Assembly: GCA_946902985.2 (NCBI GenBank)
Contig: OX336395.1
Span: 291,891,065-291,955,064 of the forward strand
Origin: Meconema thalassinum
Taxonomy: Eukaryota; Arthropoda; Insecta; Orthoptera; Tettigoniidae
Reading direction: 5' to 3'
DNA length: 64,000 nt
This document shows, piece by piece, positions 9,690 through 21,763 of this stretch (positions within the stretch are counted from its first letter, which is position 1; each line of letters starts with the position of its first letter). The position numbers were made by a program, and so were the translations under genes. Below the pieces are notes generated by a model. It did no database searches. It was not told the origin of the DNA and saw nothing but the letters and a program-made list of their open reading frames with translations.

Positions 9690-12391
9690 CCAACCAACTT
9701 TTGGAACAATTTTGACGTAATAATAGCCACGGAAACTTTCCTCTTAGAACCAATCAATGATCCTCTCTTCTACAGTACACTTGCACTAGCAAAATCAAAA
9801 GAACGTGGTAGACCAGAAGGAGGTGTAACCGTCATGTATAACAACACCGTAGGAAAACTCAAATTAAAACACACAGAAGAAAACACAGTCATAATAAAAA
9901 CGGTTAGACTCACTATCATAAGACTCTACACAAGCCCAGCTCAATCAGTTGAAGATACTGTTGAACAAATAATTAATGCAATTTCAATAACAAGGGAAGA
10001 AGAAAATGTGATCTTGGGAGGAGACCTAAACTGCAGACTGGACAAGCCTGACGACAAAACAGCTCTGGTTTTGGAGATTTTACAGGAAGAAGGGTTCACC
10101 TTAGTCAATAAAAAGGAAGAAAAGACTTACCTTGCACCCAACAGATCCAGCACAATAGACCTGATCTTCTACAGAGGAAAACACATTAAAATAAAATCAC
10201 AAGTAGTGTTGGACCGATCAACAGTCGCCCCACTGAAAAAACACCTTCCAGTCCACACCATATTTGCCTTATCAGAAGACTTCATATCAACGAAAACCTG
10301 TCACTCTCACTTGATCTCAAGGAAGCTGAACAATGACACATTAAAAAAGGGAGAAGAACTTCTAGGAAATGTTCCTAGTCTAATAGAAGAAGGTCTGCTC
10401 CAACCTGCACTGGACTCCATGCTGTTGTATATACATAATGCACAATTGCCAAAGAAAACACGAACAGCTCAGCCATGGTTTGACGAAGAATGCTATCGTA
10501 CGAGAAAAGAAGCCCTTCATCTCCTTCATAAGGCGAAACAAACAAATACACCCGACGATCTGAAAGCATATGCACAAAAGAGGAAAGAATACACGACGCT
10601 AATTACGCTCAATAAAGCAAACTACACGGAAGCAGATGATCAAAGACAAGCGGAAGAACCCCTAAGTGACCCCTTTATTGCAATCAAGAAGAGATCCAGA
10701 GCAGGAGTGACAGGAATCCCAATGGATGTTTGGGAGCAACACTTCACCCAGATTTACAACAAGAACAATCTAGAACAAGCTTACGAAAAAGAAGAGACAT
10801 CAAACGTAGAATTTGAACCAATAACAGAGGACGAAGTAAGATGCACAATCCTTGACACTAAAAAAGGAAAAGCTACCGGACCAGACGAGGTGTTCAACGA
10901 AAACCTCCAAGACACTCTTGAAAAACTCGCCCAACTGTGGACGAAAATGTTTAACAAATGCCTTACGTCCGGAAAAATACCAGAGGACTGGAGAAAGTCG
11001 AACATCATCTTGTTATACAAAGGAAAGGGAGACATAGAGGACCTCAACGCATACAGAGGAATCGCACTCGAGAACAACATATTTAAGATATTCTCCAAAC
11101 TCCTGACGAAAAGACTCGACTCACAGACACCTTCATACCGGAAACACAGTTTGGTTTCAGGAAGGGAAGAGGAACCCTCCATGCGGTTGGCAACCTCCTG
11201 GAAGATATTCAAAACGCTCTAAGACACACTTCTCGGAAATTCTACGCAATTTTCGTAGATTTTACAATAGCCTTTGATCTACTGAGCAGACAGTTACTCA
11301 TGAAGAAACTTGAAAATATGACAGGAAAGGATAACCCAACAACAGCTGCTATCAAAACCCTGCTAACTTACAATGAAATCATAATCAAAGATGGCGTACC
11401 GACCTCAGGAAACATACAGACCAACGGTGTTTTACAAGGAGACCCGATTAGTCCTACCTTATTCAACATCATCATGTCTGACGTCACTGACATATTACAA
11501 AAGGATTCTGTGAAAATGTACCTCTATGCAGATGACATAGTACTAGGAAGCTTGTAGTTTAACGTGACCGTTAATCTCGCGATCATAAGCCACGGGACCT
11601 CCGTTTTACGTGGAATCCGAACCACAGGACATGGCATTTCACATTGAAAATCTCACATGCAGTGACCGGGAATCGAACCCGGTCCGCCTTGGTGAGAGGC
11701 ATACAGCTTGACCGCTGCGCCACCACGCCCCACGACATAGTACTAGGCTCGCATGATAGGAAGGCCCTGCAAGACACTCTAGATAGGTTTCAGGAATGGG
11801 TCGAGAATAACCAACTCCAGCTGAATACCGACAAGACAGTGTAAATGATTTTCAGAAGGGGAGGAAGATCATCTGTAAAAGACAAATTATACTACAGAGC
11901 AGAAGAGCTAAAGATTGTAAATTCCTTCAGGTATCTGGGAATCACTCTACAACCATCAGGTTTATCGTAAAGCAAGATACCTGAAGAGAATTTTAGGCAT
12001 ATCAAAATACACTCCTTCAAGACTGGCTTATGAGCTTGCAAAAACGTGCTTTCTCATAGAAGACTTGAGGTTCCGAAAACAGCTACCAGCGACCAAACAA
12101 GAGTCAGACCTACTTCGGGACAGACAAAGCAAGAGATCAGACATCTGGCTCGATTTCTACACAACAGACGCGATGCTGGATAGGAACTGGACGGGAGCAA
12201 ACAAGGACCTACGAAACGCCATAACTAGGCTCTCAGTGCACGATTTCCATCACAAGTTATGCACGAGAAACAGTTTTCACGATCCCTCACCAGTGTGTGT
12301 ATGCATCCTCTGCGGGAAGGCCTGTGAGCGCTACCATTTCACTGTGTGCCAAAAGCGCACAAAATCACTGAAGGAATACAGCAAAGAATAA
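9690..12391 (+). pseudogene. APE-type LINE ORF2, 5-prime truncated and broken
   Basis: Endonuclease motifs come first (DVIIATETF, VILGGDLNCR, STIDLIF), then RT: KATGPDEV, DWRKSNIILLYKGKG, AYRGIAL, and in another frame FVDFTIAFD, GVLQGDPISPTLFN and YADDIVLG. The C-terminal end carries a CCHC-like knuckle (CILCGKACERYHFTVC). Breaks: frameshift near 11140, SINE insertion at 11548, nonsense codon at 11842-11844, and an internal deletion near 11970 where the thumb region jumps to the C-terminal domain. It belongs to the I/Jockey/R1-like group; I cannot assign the clade more precisely. The 5-prime end is missing and no target-site duplication was found. Confidence 0.82.
11548..11733 (-). mobile_element. 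tRNA-derived SINE inserted after a LINE YADD motif
   Basis: On the minus strand it begins with a tRNA-like head: box A-type TGGCGCAGCGGTC and box B-type GGGTTCGATTCCC. Flanked by a perfect 14-bp target-site duplication GACATAGTACTAGG (11534-11547 and 11734-11747). It shares GTCACTSCATGTGAGATTT with the SINE at 53658-53993, so both belong to one family. Confidence 0.9.
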
Positions 12392-13204
12392 TGACATTTA
12401 CATGCACATGTAATCTAAACTGTTATACTCTATGGTCGTTCGACTGCAATACAGTTTTGTTATTAGATAAAGGTGACTAAAATGGAAAATACTGTACCTG
12501 GTTTATACAAAAGATTTGTATAAAACTACTACCATACGGTAATCCAAGGGAAATCTACACAGGTGCCTATGCTGGTTAGATATCGCCATCACAATTCAGA
12601 GCAGTACACGGCCTTCTTGCCAACACGGTAATTCTGCAATAAAGTGACAGACTCTTCATCATGAACAACACATCACATGTGGACATGTATCCATCACCGT
12701 CCATGATCACGTTGCCATGGCAATATATAAAAAGGACCAACAAAATAAACGGAAAGCCCCTAAAATCTAGTGACAACCAACATTGGAAACAAAAGTTACT
12801 GAGTTCGGGCCCAAACCAAAGAATAATTAATTAACGGACAGAGAAAGTGCTTGGAGTTTCTTAGGCCAGCTTGAGGTTATGAATCAGCTGTTCGGTAAAT
12901 AATGCCACAGGGAGCCATTATTAAAATTTTGGGAGATAGAAACTAGAAACACACCCTGAGTGATTTTTGTACTACAATATCTCTCGATTCTTTGTCTTGA
13001 TTTATCTCGAGAAAGTTAGCGAAGATGAATTCCATACGCTTAATTTCACGACGTAATATATTAAACATGTATTCAATAGGGTAAGTTGTCGGCTGGTTCA
13101 TTGTATAGGTATAATATAGCATTTTATGTACATTATTATGTTTTTTAAATATTACTTGGTAGCAAATAGAGACAAGGTTATCGGCGAGGTCTAGGCTACA
13201 GTAG
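12392..13204. other. No recognisable feature
   Basis: Probably starts with residual LINE 3-prime UTR. AT-rich, with no coding or repeat signal I can support. Confidence 0.5.
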
Positions 13205-15056
13205 TATAACCAAGACCAACTACAATCCTCAGACCTTAATGTAGAAAAAACATGGCGGCGACGGTAGCCCTACCAATAGCTAAGATCATGTCATCGGGCT
13301 TGTCACAGTTCGTGTAAATTATTATTTTTACTCACCTAATATCATAAAAGATATCACAAGACGAGACTAGGTTCCGAAGAAATATGCATCAATGATTTAG
13401 ACTTACCTGAATTAATTTATCTATATAGTGCTGGCCTCGAATTATAGGTTTCTTCGTCTTCACCCAAGGGGCAGCTACAACAGTCTCACTGTTTCTGTGG
13501 TTGAATAAGACGCTTTTTGGCGAGTTATCACGATTTGTATTTAAGTTCAGTAATTATAGATTAATATTATTAGCAAAAAAAACAGATTCTGAAGTAGGAG
13601 AGAAGAAAGTACCCGGTTATTGAAGTGCTGTCCCAGCACATGCAGAGTATCTGTGTACACACGGAATGAGAATAGTTGCCTGAAATAATCGAACCAACGC
13701 TACAGAGATACAATTCAATTAAGACCTCTCGTAGAATTGTCTAAAATCTCGGCTAAAACATCACACCGAATTAGTTGATTGAAATATGCAAAGAAGTCGT
13801 CGTGTGGATATCTGAACATAATTATAGAGATTACCACACACAAAGGACACGATAATATGTTACAATCTAACCTATTAAACATTCGCTGTTACCGTTTGGA
13901 ATAGTTGTACGCTGGAAATTTTAGAATTAGTAAAGTAATGTAGGTAAGAAAGCACCTTCTCCCTCTTACGGAATTATCGCGGCACACCATCTCGTAATAT
14001 AAGTACATAATTGGCTAGTTACTCACAACACTTTATTACACACATCATAATACCGGGTGAGTTAGCCGTGGTGGTTACGGCATGACTAATGGCAGTCGCT
14101 CACATCCGGGAGGCGAGGAGGTTCGAATCCCCCCGCCGGCAACCTTGAAGATGGTCTTCTGTGGTTTCCCATCCTCCTTCCAGGCAAATGTCGGGGTTGG
14201 TCCCTCACTATAGGCCACAGCCGCTACCTTCCAACTCCTCGCCCTTCCCTTCCAACTTTCCTCCCCAACGGTACTTGTCCGTCTCGAAGCAGCTACAAAA
14301 CTGGCGAGCCGAACATGTCCTCGGACACTCCCGGCACTAAAAGCCATACGCTAAAAAAAAATAACTTGCAAGTTGTAAGAATCACAAAAGTATGAATAAT
14401 GACGGAACACAATGAGTTCAATGTTTGGCACAGGGGAAACATCTTCCTTAACCAATAAAACAGAAGTTCACTGTAATATTTGGCGTGTATACAAGGCAGT
14501 GTAGAGCATCTGCTAGACTGGTAAGACTTTACGGAGGCACATGAAGCTGAGCGTTCAAGATAACGTCAACACATTGGTCTTGCCATAGATGCTCATTGCG
14601 TTTTCCCTTTACGTACTTAAGTTCGACACTACCGGTACTGAAAAACTATTATTATATTGTCACTAAGTAGCAAATCATTGCGGTGTATATTCTTGAGACA
14701 CTTCTATTAATGCTTTAGTCGTAGGTACTTCAACATCTGTAGTAAATGACACAATGCCATCGGTCGATTGAACAATCATCACACAAACGAACCAGTCCAT
14801 AATAAGCGTATTATCACATATTTACACACGATTGCAGTACATTAACGCGAACTGGACTTAACAGACATACTGAAGACACTAACAATTACAGATGAGCGAT
14901 AGTTTATCCCAACTTTCATCAAACGAAGCTAATCAAAGCTAATATTGTATCCCAGCAACGAATGTAAACAAACAATATCTCGGGCTTCCGCATTCGCCAT
15001 TTTCACACTTTCGATACCTGCATTAAGGTCTGAGTATTGTAGTTGGTCTTGGTATA
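13205..15056. mobile_element. Candidate non-autonomous DNA element with about 70-bp inverted ends
   Basis: The left end (TATAACCAAGACCAACTAC at 13205) and the right end (reverse complement TATACCAAGACCAACTAC, ending 15056) match for about 70 bp, including TCAGACCTTAATG and a GGCG-rich block. Flanks ACAGTAG and ACACTAG are near-identical and could be a decayed duplication. The interior has no ORF apart from the nested SINE. The superfamily is unknown. Confidence 0.5.
14058..14362 (+). mobile_element. tRNA-derived SINE with conserved 3-prime tail
   Basis: A head with GTTAGCCGTGGTGGTTA and a GGTTCGAATCCCC box B, a unique body, then a tail containing GCGAGCCGAACATGTCCTCG and CACTCCCGGCACTAAAAGCC, followed by A9. 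The same tail recurs at about 39650-39705. Confidence 0.75.
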
Positions 15057-15292
15057 ACACTAGCCAATCGAATGACTAATTTTCTTTGCCTCCTGAAGTG
15101 CACTATTATATTATATATTAATTACATAGATATTACGTAAATTCTAGGTGATAGTTAAATAGTTCGGTACACGCCCATTTTTATTAAAAAGGAGAATGAG
15201 GCAATTTATCATCTCTATCATTTCAAGTTTCTTTTATACCACATCCGAAAGGGCTCACAAGTGGCAAAGCATGACTTGTTCTCTACTTTTCA
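15057..15292. other. No recognisable feature
   Basis: AT-rich spacer between the inverted-repeat element and the CR1-type LINE tail. No ORF or repeat recognised. Confidence 0.5.
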
Positions 15293-15397
15293 TTCATTCA
15301 TTTATTTGCAATGGGGGGTGTGTCCCCCGGTGGCAAATTGGATATACATAACAAATAAATAATTATACATAACAATTCAATAACAATTATACAACAA

Positions 15398-18175
15398 TTA
15401 AACTGGAGTATTTACACAAATAGTCAGTCTTTTCTTAAACACACCTATATGTTTGGGAAAAGGCTCTAAGACTGCGGCAGGTAGAGAGTTCCAGTTATCA
15501 ATGGCACGGTTTACAAAATAATATTTACCATAATTTGTTCGCTGTGGTCGGCCCTTAACTTTGAAAGGACGATCGCTCCTACCCATGTAAGTGGGCATTC
15601 CCAATCGTTTGCTAAGCTCACCCCATGCTGGTTGATTTGTATACGTGTTGTACATAGCGCAGAGTCTAGATTTCATCCTCCTAGCCTCCAGTGATTCCCA
15701 CCCAAGTTTCTTTAACATACGGCTCACACTACTCCTGGGATTAAAGTCACTGAGCACAAATCTAGCGGCCTTTCTTTGTACCATTTCCAACTCATTGATG
15801 AGCCCTACTTGATATGGATCCTAAACCGCTGAGGCATATTCCAGAATAGGTCTTACAAGTGACAAATAGCCTAATTCTTTAGCAGAGGTACTACTTCCTT
15901 TTAATACCCTCATTACAAAGTGCAGGGATTTGTAAGCTTTTGAAACTACACATCCTACATGACTACTCCATTCCATATCATTCCTTACGTGAACGCCCAA
16001 ATATTTGCAAGAATCTTCTTCTACAAGTATTTCCGAGCCAATGTTATATTGAAAATCCTGCCTTCGCACTTTCCCTATTTTTAAGAGACTACATTTTCTT
16101 GTGTTTATTTTCATTTTATTTACAATCGCCCACTTATAGACCAGGTTCAGGTCCTCTTGAAGCACTGCATTGTCTTGTGAGTCATGTATCTTTCGATATA
16201 TTACACAATCATCCGCAAACAATCGACAGTCACTGCGAATCCCATTTGGTAAGTCATTTATAAACGCAAAAAATAACAAAGTTCCGATTACGCTGCCCTG
16301 AGGGATACCCGACGTTACGGTGATTTCATCCGAGAATATGCCTTTGACTGTCACTTTCTGGGAACGACCCGTCAAAAATTCTTGGATCCATAAAATTACT
16401 CTTCTATCAATCTTCGTCGAAGCTAATTTATGGAGTAGCATGTCATGCGGCACGACATCAAATGCCTTCGCAAAATCTATAACCACGGCGTCGACTGAAA
16501 CTCCATGGTCTAACGATTCGCTAATGTCTTGAAAAAGTGATAGCATCTGACTCGCATGAGTAACCTTTCCGAAATCCATGTTGCCTATCATTAAACCATG
16601 ATAATGTTTCCCACTGTTCCCTCAAGTAGTCGCAAATGAGATGCTCCATCTGCTTACAAACGATGGACGTAAGGCTAACCGGCCTGTAGTTGCCCAATTC
16701 AAGTCTGCTCCCTCCCTTAAATATTGGGACTACCGTAGCTCTCTTCCAGTCATCTGGGATTTGCGCATTGTTTATGGACACATTAAACATCTCCTCCAAG
16801 TATCGTGCCACGGCCCTACCTCCTAGTTTAAGTACTTCACTAACAATATTATCAGGACCCTTTGATACATTGAAACGTAATTTTTGTATTAGCTTTACAA
16901 TTGCTGACTGGTTTATTTGGAACAGGGGAGCCCCTGATTCGTCGTTAAGGCCCAACACACAGCTATTGGATTTATTGAACACACTACCTTAAAAGACATT
17001 TAATTCATTAGCAATGGCTTGCTTCTCAGTAATTAATTTACCGTCACCGGACATTATCATCGACAAATTATTTGAATTTCCCTTTCTTCTCCTAACATAA
17101 CTGTAAATTTTTTTCCACCCATCACGTCCCGAACCAAGTAAACCTTGCATATAACTGTCATGAGCAGCCCTCTTTTTTAAGACGAGCTCTCTTGATAAGG
17201 ACTTAAATTTCAACATATACTTGTCACTATCATGTCTTTTATTGTATAATTTCCTAATTTTCCGTTTTAGACTCCTAATTTCTCGTGTGTAATACTCAGG
17301 ATCTGGGTTTTGTTTCAGCAATTTAAATGGGACAAATTTATCAACAGCGCTATTTAAAATTTTCAAAAAGTTAGTCCACAGGATATTAATGTGATTTCCT
17401 TCCGATGCCCATCCTACAAATAGCTCATTCAAATACCCCTGAAACTTGCCCTGATCTGCCCTGCGATACTGGAATATGATCTTTTTTGCTACATCAGAGT
17501 CTAATTTTGTAATGTCACCATATCTAATATTTAATTCAACCCCAGAATGGTCACTAATTCCTGGTACTTTCAGACAGTTAATATACAGCTCTACAGGCCT
17601 TATGAGATAAACATCTAAGGTATTATTGTCTCTAGTTGGGAAGTCAACTACTTGGGAAAATCCCCCCTCCCTTAAGAATTTATTTGCAGCGCTCTGAGCT
17701 TGACCACAGTTAGTTGACTCACCAGACCAGTCTACTTTGGGGAGGTTTAAATCTCCAGCAATTATTATGCTCTTTTTCATAGCATTGCCCGTACAAGTTT
17801 TATCATACAGTATTTCGAGGAGAGAAAAGTTATCTTTCGGTGCTCTATACGCCCCTATCACCTGAAGAGGGAATTTATTTCCTTTATCCGAAATTTGTAC
17901 ACATAACATTTCATGATCCATATCAGCCCACTTTAAGAAACTAGCTATATTTTTGCGCACACAAATAAATAGCCCACCACCTCGCTTCCCCTGATCCCTT
18001 CTGTACATTTCGTAGGTCCCTTGAATTATTTCGCTACTATTTATGTCCTCATATAACCAAGATTCAGTTGCAATGACAATGTCCGGAGAATATGTCTCTA
18101 CAAGATTCCAAAATTTAATTAATTTATTTCCTAAACTCTGACAATTAACCTGCAGTAATCTTAGAGTCTTAACTC
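15398..18175 (-). pseudogene. CR1-type LINE ORF2: APE endonuclease and reverse transcriptase
   Basis: The endonuclease starts at about 18172 with LLQVNCQSLGNK, IVIATESWL, GGGLFICVR, IIAGDLNLPKVDW and ISDHSGVELNI. RT motifs follow: KGPDNIVSEVLK, DWKRATVVPIFKGG, NYRPVSLTS, AVVIDFAKAFD, GIPQGSVIGTLLF and the active site FADDCVIY; the C-terminal domain contains RNRAIDNWNSLP-like sequence. Breaks: TAA at 16989-16991 in frame, a frameshift at about 16555-16590, and TAG at 15821-15823 where most relatives have Trp (V-W-DPYQ). The frame has no clear ATG near its start, which is common for this ORF. The protein would nick target DNA and copy the element RNA there. Confidence 0.88.
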
Positions 18176-18242
18176 CGCAGCAAATATCTCGAAATAGCTC
18201 CTTCTGTTCCCATCGGCTGGCAACCTCTGGACCTGCTCCTCC

Positions 18243-19252
18243 TCACAAAAGCCGGCACGAACCGATGACCCTGTCATGTAGGCTCCCTAAGTTGAAAGCG
18301 CCCCGTCGATTTAGATGCAGCCCGTCTCGGGCGAAGTCACGGCCACCAATCCAGCAGTCAGCTTCTACGTACACTAATCCCAGTTGTGCACATACCCAGT
18401 CCATGCGATCATTTACAGTCTTAACTCGCCTTAACGGAACATCTCCCCGCCGAACAATGCCACTCATTATAATTTTTGCATTTCTAAACTTGCTTTTAGC
18501 TTTTCTGCCTAGTTCGTAGAGCTCCCCCATGATGTAATCAGCTGTAGCCCTCTTCTTCAAATCGTTCGTCCCAACATGGAGCAACAACACTTTAACTTTG
18601 TCACAGTCTTCTACATTTGCTTCTTCCACTTTTTGGGCAAGCTGGTCAATTTTAATGCCTGGATAACACCGCACTTCGCACCTGATTTCCTCGAGATATT
18701 CGCACTCCATCGTATCATAGAATCACCCATTATGATAACGTCATCATCAGTTTGCTCCTGCACGCCCTCTTCCACACTGATCCCAGTAGAAAGCCGTTCA
18801 GTCACATCCTTCACCGTTTCTTCTGATTCACGAAGCTTTGCTCTAAGTTCCTGTATTATTTGATCCCTTGCTTTGATTTGCACCCTCAAACAGTCCGGCG
18901 TATCACATACTTGACAAAACCAATTTCCGACATCACAATCCTCCTTCTTGACCTTAATACAGCCGAAGTGAAACCATTTCTCACATAGTCCACACTGAAC
19001 TCCATTCTTCAATGTTTTACTGCACGTCGAACACTTTAAAGCTGCCACTGGATCATTTGCCTGATTCACATTTGGAGTAACAGGCCCTGGATTCACTTCC
19101 ACTCCACCAATAACTAGCAATGCAGCTATCACTAGGGCTATGAACCACAAGTTGCTAGGTCCCGTACGCGCACACAAACACCGGAAATCCTGACTACCCT
19201 TCGCATACCACAGTCCGATCCTCGCCCGATAACACTCCAGAGAACAACCCAT
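18243..19252 (-). pseudogene. CR1-type LINE ORF1: 2A-like leader, PHD finger, SGNH esterase
   Basis: From ATG at 19252: a hydrophobic N-terminal stretch (LWFIALVIAALLVIGG) runs into VEVNPGP. A PHD-type zinc finger follows at residues about 75-115 (CSTCSKTL, CGLCEKWFH, CQVC), then a predicted coiled region, then an SGNH/GDSL esterase-like domain. Block I is GDSMIR, the central block LHVGTNDL, and the catalytic Asp-His block DGLHLN. A single frameshift near 18700-18715 splits the esterase just after GDS; the rest runs to 18243. ORF1 proteins with PHD and esterase domains are known from CR1 LINEs and are thought to bind RNA or aid ribonucleoprotein function. The esterase substrate is unknown. 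Confidence 0.82.
19082..19108 (-). other. 2A-like ribosome-skipping motif
   Basis: Encodes GGVEVNPGP after a hydrophobic leader. The 2A consensus is D(V/I)ExNPGP; here the Asp is Gly, so skipping may be reduced. 2A-like sequences at LINE ORF1 N-termini are established for some CR1-type elements. Separation of a signal-like leader from the PHD/esterase product is the expected effect. Confidence 0.55.
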
Positions 19253-19557
19253 TTCAGCACACCTGAGAGCTCGGGAAAAACACGTCCTTTCACTTTGACT
19301 GCCAACTGATAATAGGCTTCCTTGTCCTATCTCTCTTAGTCATGTTATTCTCCTAACCCTACACCAGTAGCTCTCTAAATGCTTGGGTGACCCCATTATT
19401 TATTTAAACTGCAAGTAGAGCATCAAACCCAGGGGACAAGTGCTTCAATGAAAAGACACTTCAAGATAAGCCTCTGTGGTTTGAGACTCTGGATTAGTTT
19501 CGTGGCTCTGCTAGGACATTGTCACCTGTCTAGCTCTTCAATCGGTCAACATGATGA

Positions 19558-19623
19558 TTGGGCGGGGTACAAGATATAAATATGTAAACACACTCCTGGG
19601 AAAAATTACATGTAGGCCTGTTA
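19558..19623 (-). repeat. Dispersed repeat, copy 1
   Basis: Its reverse complement matches 33243-33320 and the two halves 34930-34973/35786-35825: TACATGTAA, a T-run, CCAGGAGTGTG, then TTGTACCC.CCCA. Unclassified interspersed repeat. Confidence 0.55.
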
Positions 19624-19808
19624 GTTAAATCATCGCAACTAAATGGGGCAATTTAGGATTATGCATTTCGACCCTCAAGTGGCCACCATCTGATCCTGAT
19701 CACTGTGTAGCGGTTAAAATAATACTAAAATTATTAATTAAACCACTACGGTAATAATGGAACTTTTCCCACTTTACAATACTACTTGCTTTGTCGAGAA
19801 TATACATA

Positions 19809-21123
19809 GGTTGCTTTTTTAGTTTTGACAACTATGTTATAAATTGATAAATAACACACCTACATGGTTCCAAGTTTGATAGGCCCTCAATGTAGTCTCC
19901 AGCACTGCGTACGTGTTCCCAGCGACGCGGAGGCTGTTGGATTCCGTTGGCACTGCCCAATCTATCAATGGTGCGAAGAGAGCGCTCGGCAGCCTGCATA
20001 ACATCTCCAATTGCAGGGTAGAGGTTCCCGCGCAGTGGCTCCTTAATTTTCGGGATGAGATCAAAGTCTCAGGGACTCAAGTCGGGAGAGTAGGGGGGGA
20101 TGATAGAGCACCTCCCTGTTCCAGCGATTCAACAATGCAGACAACTCCTGCTGTGGGTGCCCTAGCACTGTCATGCAGAACGATGGGCGGAGTAACCATG
20201 TGGTGTCGCCGTTTCCTTCTCAGAGCTGCTAGGAGACGGTCTTGCAGAAACTAACAATAGTACGCCGCATTAACGGTTTGACGTGTGGGAACGGTATGTT
20301 TTCTGATAACGCCATCCCAATCATAGGCAAGAATCAACATTACCTTCACATTGGTGGGGGTTTGTCGAACTGTTTGTTTTCGTGGTGATCCGTGGTGCCG
20401 CCAATCATTCGATTGGCGTTTCAACTATGGCTCATAGTATTTGGCCCACGTTTCGTCAATGGTTACGATGTGCCGTAAGAAGTCCTCTCCTTCGCGCTCA
20501 TAACGCTGCAAGTGTGTACGAGAAGCGTCATACCACATCCATTTCTACATCTTGGTTAAGTCTTGCGGAACCCATTTTGACGCAATTTTCCTCATTTTCA
20601 GGCAGTCCTTCAGGATGTGGAGGACAGTCTAATTTGCCAGTCCTGTATCTTAAGCTAATTCACGAAGCGTTACGTTCCAATTTCCTCCACTAACGCGTAC
20701 ACCATCTGTACATTTTCATCACTAACTGGTGGGTGACCAGATCGAGGCATGTCCTCCACATGAACGTGCCCATCTCGAATGGCTGCAACCCATCTTGCTA
20801 CCGTTCTGTAAGGTAACGCAGCTGCACCGCACGCCTCGTGCAGTCCTTGGTGGTACTCTCGAGCCGTGCGACCCCTAGCACACTGAATTTTTATCCACTT
20901 TCTCTGCTCCTGCTTCGAAAACATTGCAACAGTCTTGCTGGAGCGCTTGCCCACAACTACTCGTCTAACAGGCGCCACTGCATACGATTGGGGGAGGGTA
21001 CGGACGAGGTCATGTGCTCTAAGGGAGGGGATACAGGTTAGCAACCTTTGGTAACAATGGCAGAGTCCAACACCGTTGCAACATTAGGCAGCAGCATCGT
21101 TGCCAAAACTAAAAAAGCAACCC
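19809..21123 (-). mobile_element. Mariner transposon, about 1.3 kb
   Basis: Terminal inverted repeats GGTTGCTTTTTTAGTTTTG (left) and GGGTTGCTTTTTTAGTTTTG (right, reverse complement), each next to TA (19807-19808, 21124-21125). Length is normal for mariner. Confidence 0.9.
19880..20924 (-). pseudogene. Mariner transposase, decayed
   Basis: Starts at the 20924 ATG with MFSKQEQRKW and a helix-turn-helix region (RTAREYHQGL, ALPYRTVARWV), followed by MPRSGHPPVSDE. The middle and the catalytic part are frameshifted. The C-terminal end is still readable in fragments (DWAVPT, RVAGN), and the usual terminal stop after YIEGL is mutated. It cannot make an active enzyme. Confidence 0.85.
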
Positions 21124-21440
21124 TAGTATATGCTCATGCGGTACATGTTTTGGTCCTATTAGAACCTTCTTCAGCCAAATGCATTCTCCAAGTCCAAAAT
21201 ATTTTTTTATGAAGAGCAAACCCTCCAAATTTGAGTGTTTTTCTAGGAAACTACATGGCAACCTCTCCTTGTAAGATGGATTGCTTAATTATTTTTTTGT
21301 TTTAAAAATTGTTGTGCACACTCATTCCCTCATGCATTTTTTTTATTTTATTTAATCCATTTCAGTGGGTGTCATTATCGTTATTTTTATGTAATTTTAA
21401 TTTTTGACTTGCACCCACTGGTGTCATGGACTTTGGGAAT

Positions 21441-21490
21441 GCATTTGGCTGAAGAAGATTCTAATAGGACCGAAACATGTTCCGCATGAC
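21441..21490 (+). ncRNA. Hammerhead-like ribozyme motif, degenerate family
   Basis: CTGAAGA (21449-21455), a short hairpin GATTC-TAATA-GGACC, GAAAC (21472-21476), a two-pair stem III (AC/GT) and a cleavage-type GTT, then CCGCAT pairing with upstream ATGC/GG as stem I. The stem II register is one base off the ideal core. On the opposite strand of the left arm (21133-21184) the hairpin is better paired, but the essential GAAA is AAAA. Confidence 0.5.
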
Positions 21491-21545
21491 CGACAAAGTA
21501 AGTAGTATTGTAAAGTGGGGAAAGTTCCATTAATAGACTACTGTA

Positions 21546-21763
21546 TACCTCATTCCATATAAGTTGAGAGTAATTACAACATGCCAGAGCCACGAAGAAG
21601 AGCTCTTACCAATACGAGCACATTATTTTCGTTTTTGAAATATTACAGACACCGTATCAATTGTAAACTGGCTTTAATTTAACTTCACATCAGTAAGAGA
21701 TAAGAGCTCTTCTCTACGGCTCTGGCGTGTTGCCATTTGACTCACAACTTACGGAATGAGGTA
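21546..21763. mobile_element. TA-flanked palindromic MITE
   Basis: Inverted ends TACCTCATTCC / GGAATGAGGTA, extended by GCCAGAGCC...AAGAGCTCTTAC and its reverse complement on the other side. Inserted in the right arm of the 19624-21895 fold-back. No coding capacity. Confidence 0.75.

Larger units (their letters stand above)
15293..19262 (-). mobile_element. Near full-length CR1-type LINE
   Basis: Two ORFs on the minus strand (PHD/esterase ORF1 and endonuclease-RT ORF2) and a short ATTC/ATTT-rich 3-prime tail at about 15293. It carries few lesions: one frameshift in ORF1; one frameshift and two nonsense codons in ORF2. It is therefore moderately young. Confidence 0.82.

Noticed and set aside
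11620..11733. Functional tRNA gene
   Set aside because: Box A/B sequences are present, but it is part of a SINE with a body and target duplication. The same applies to 58640-58720, 39282, 53900 and 57861.
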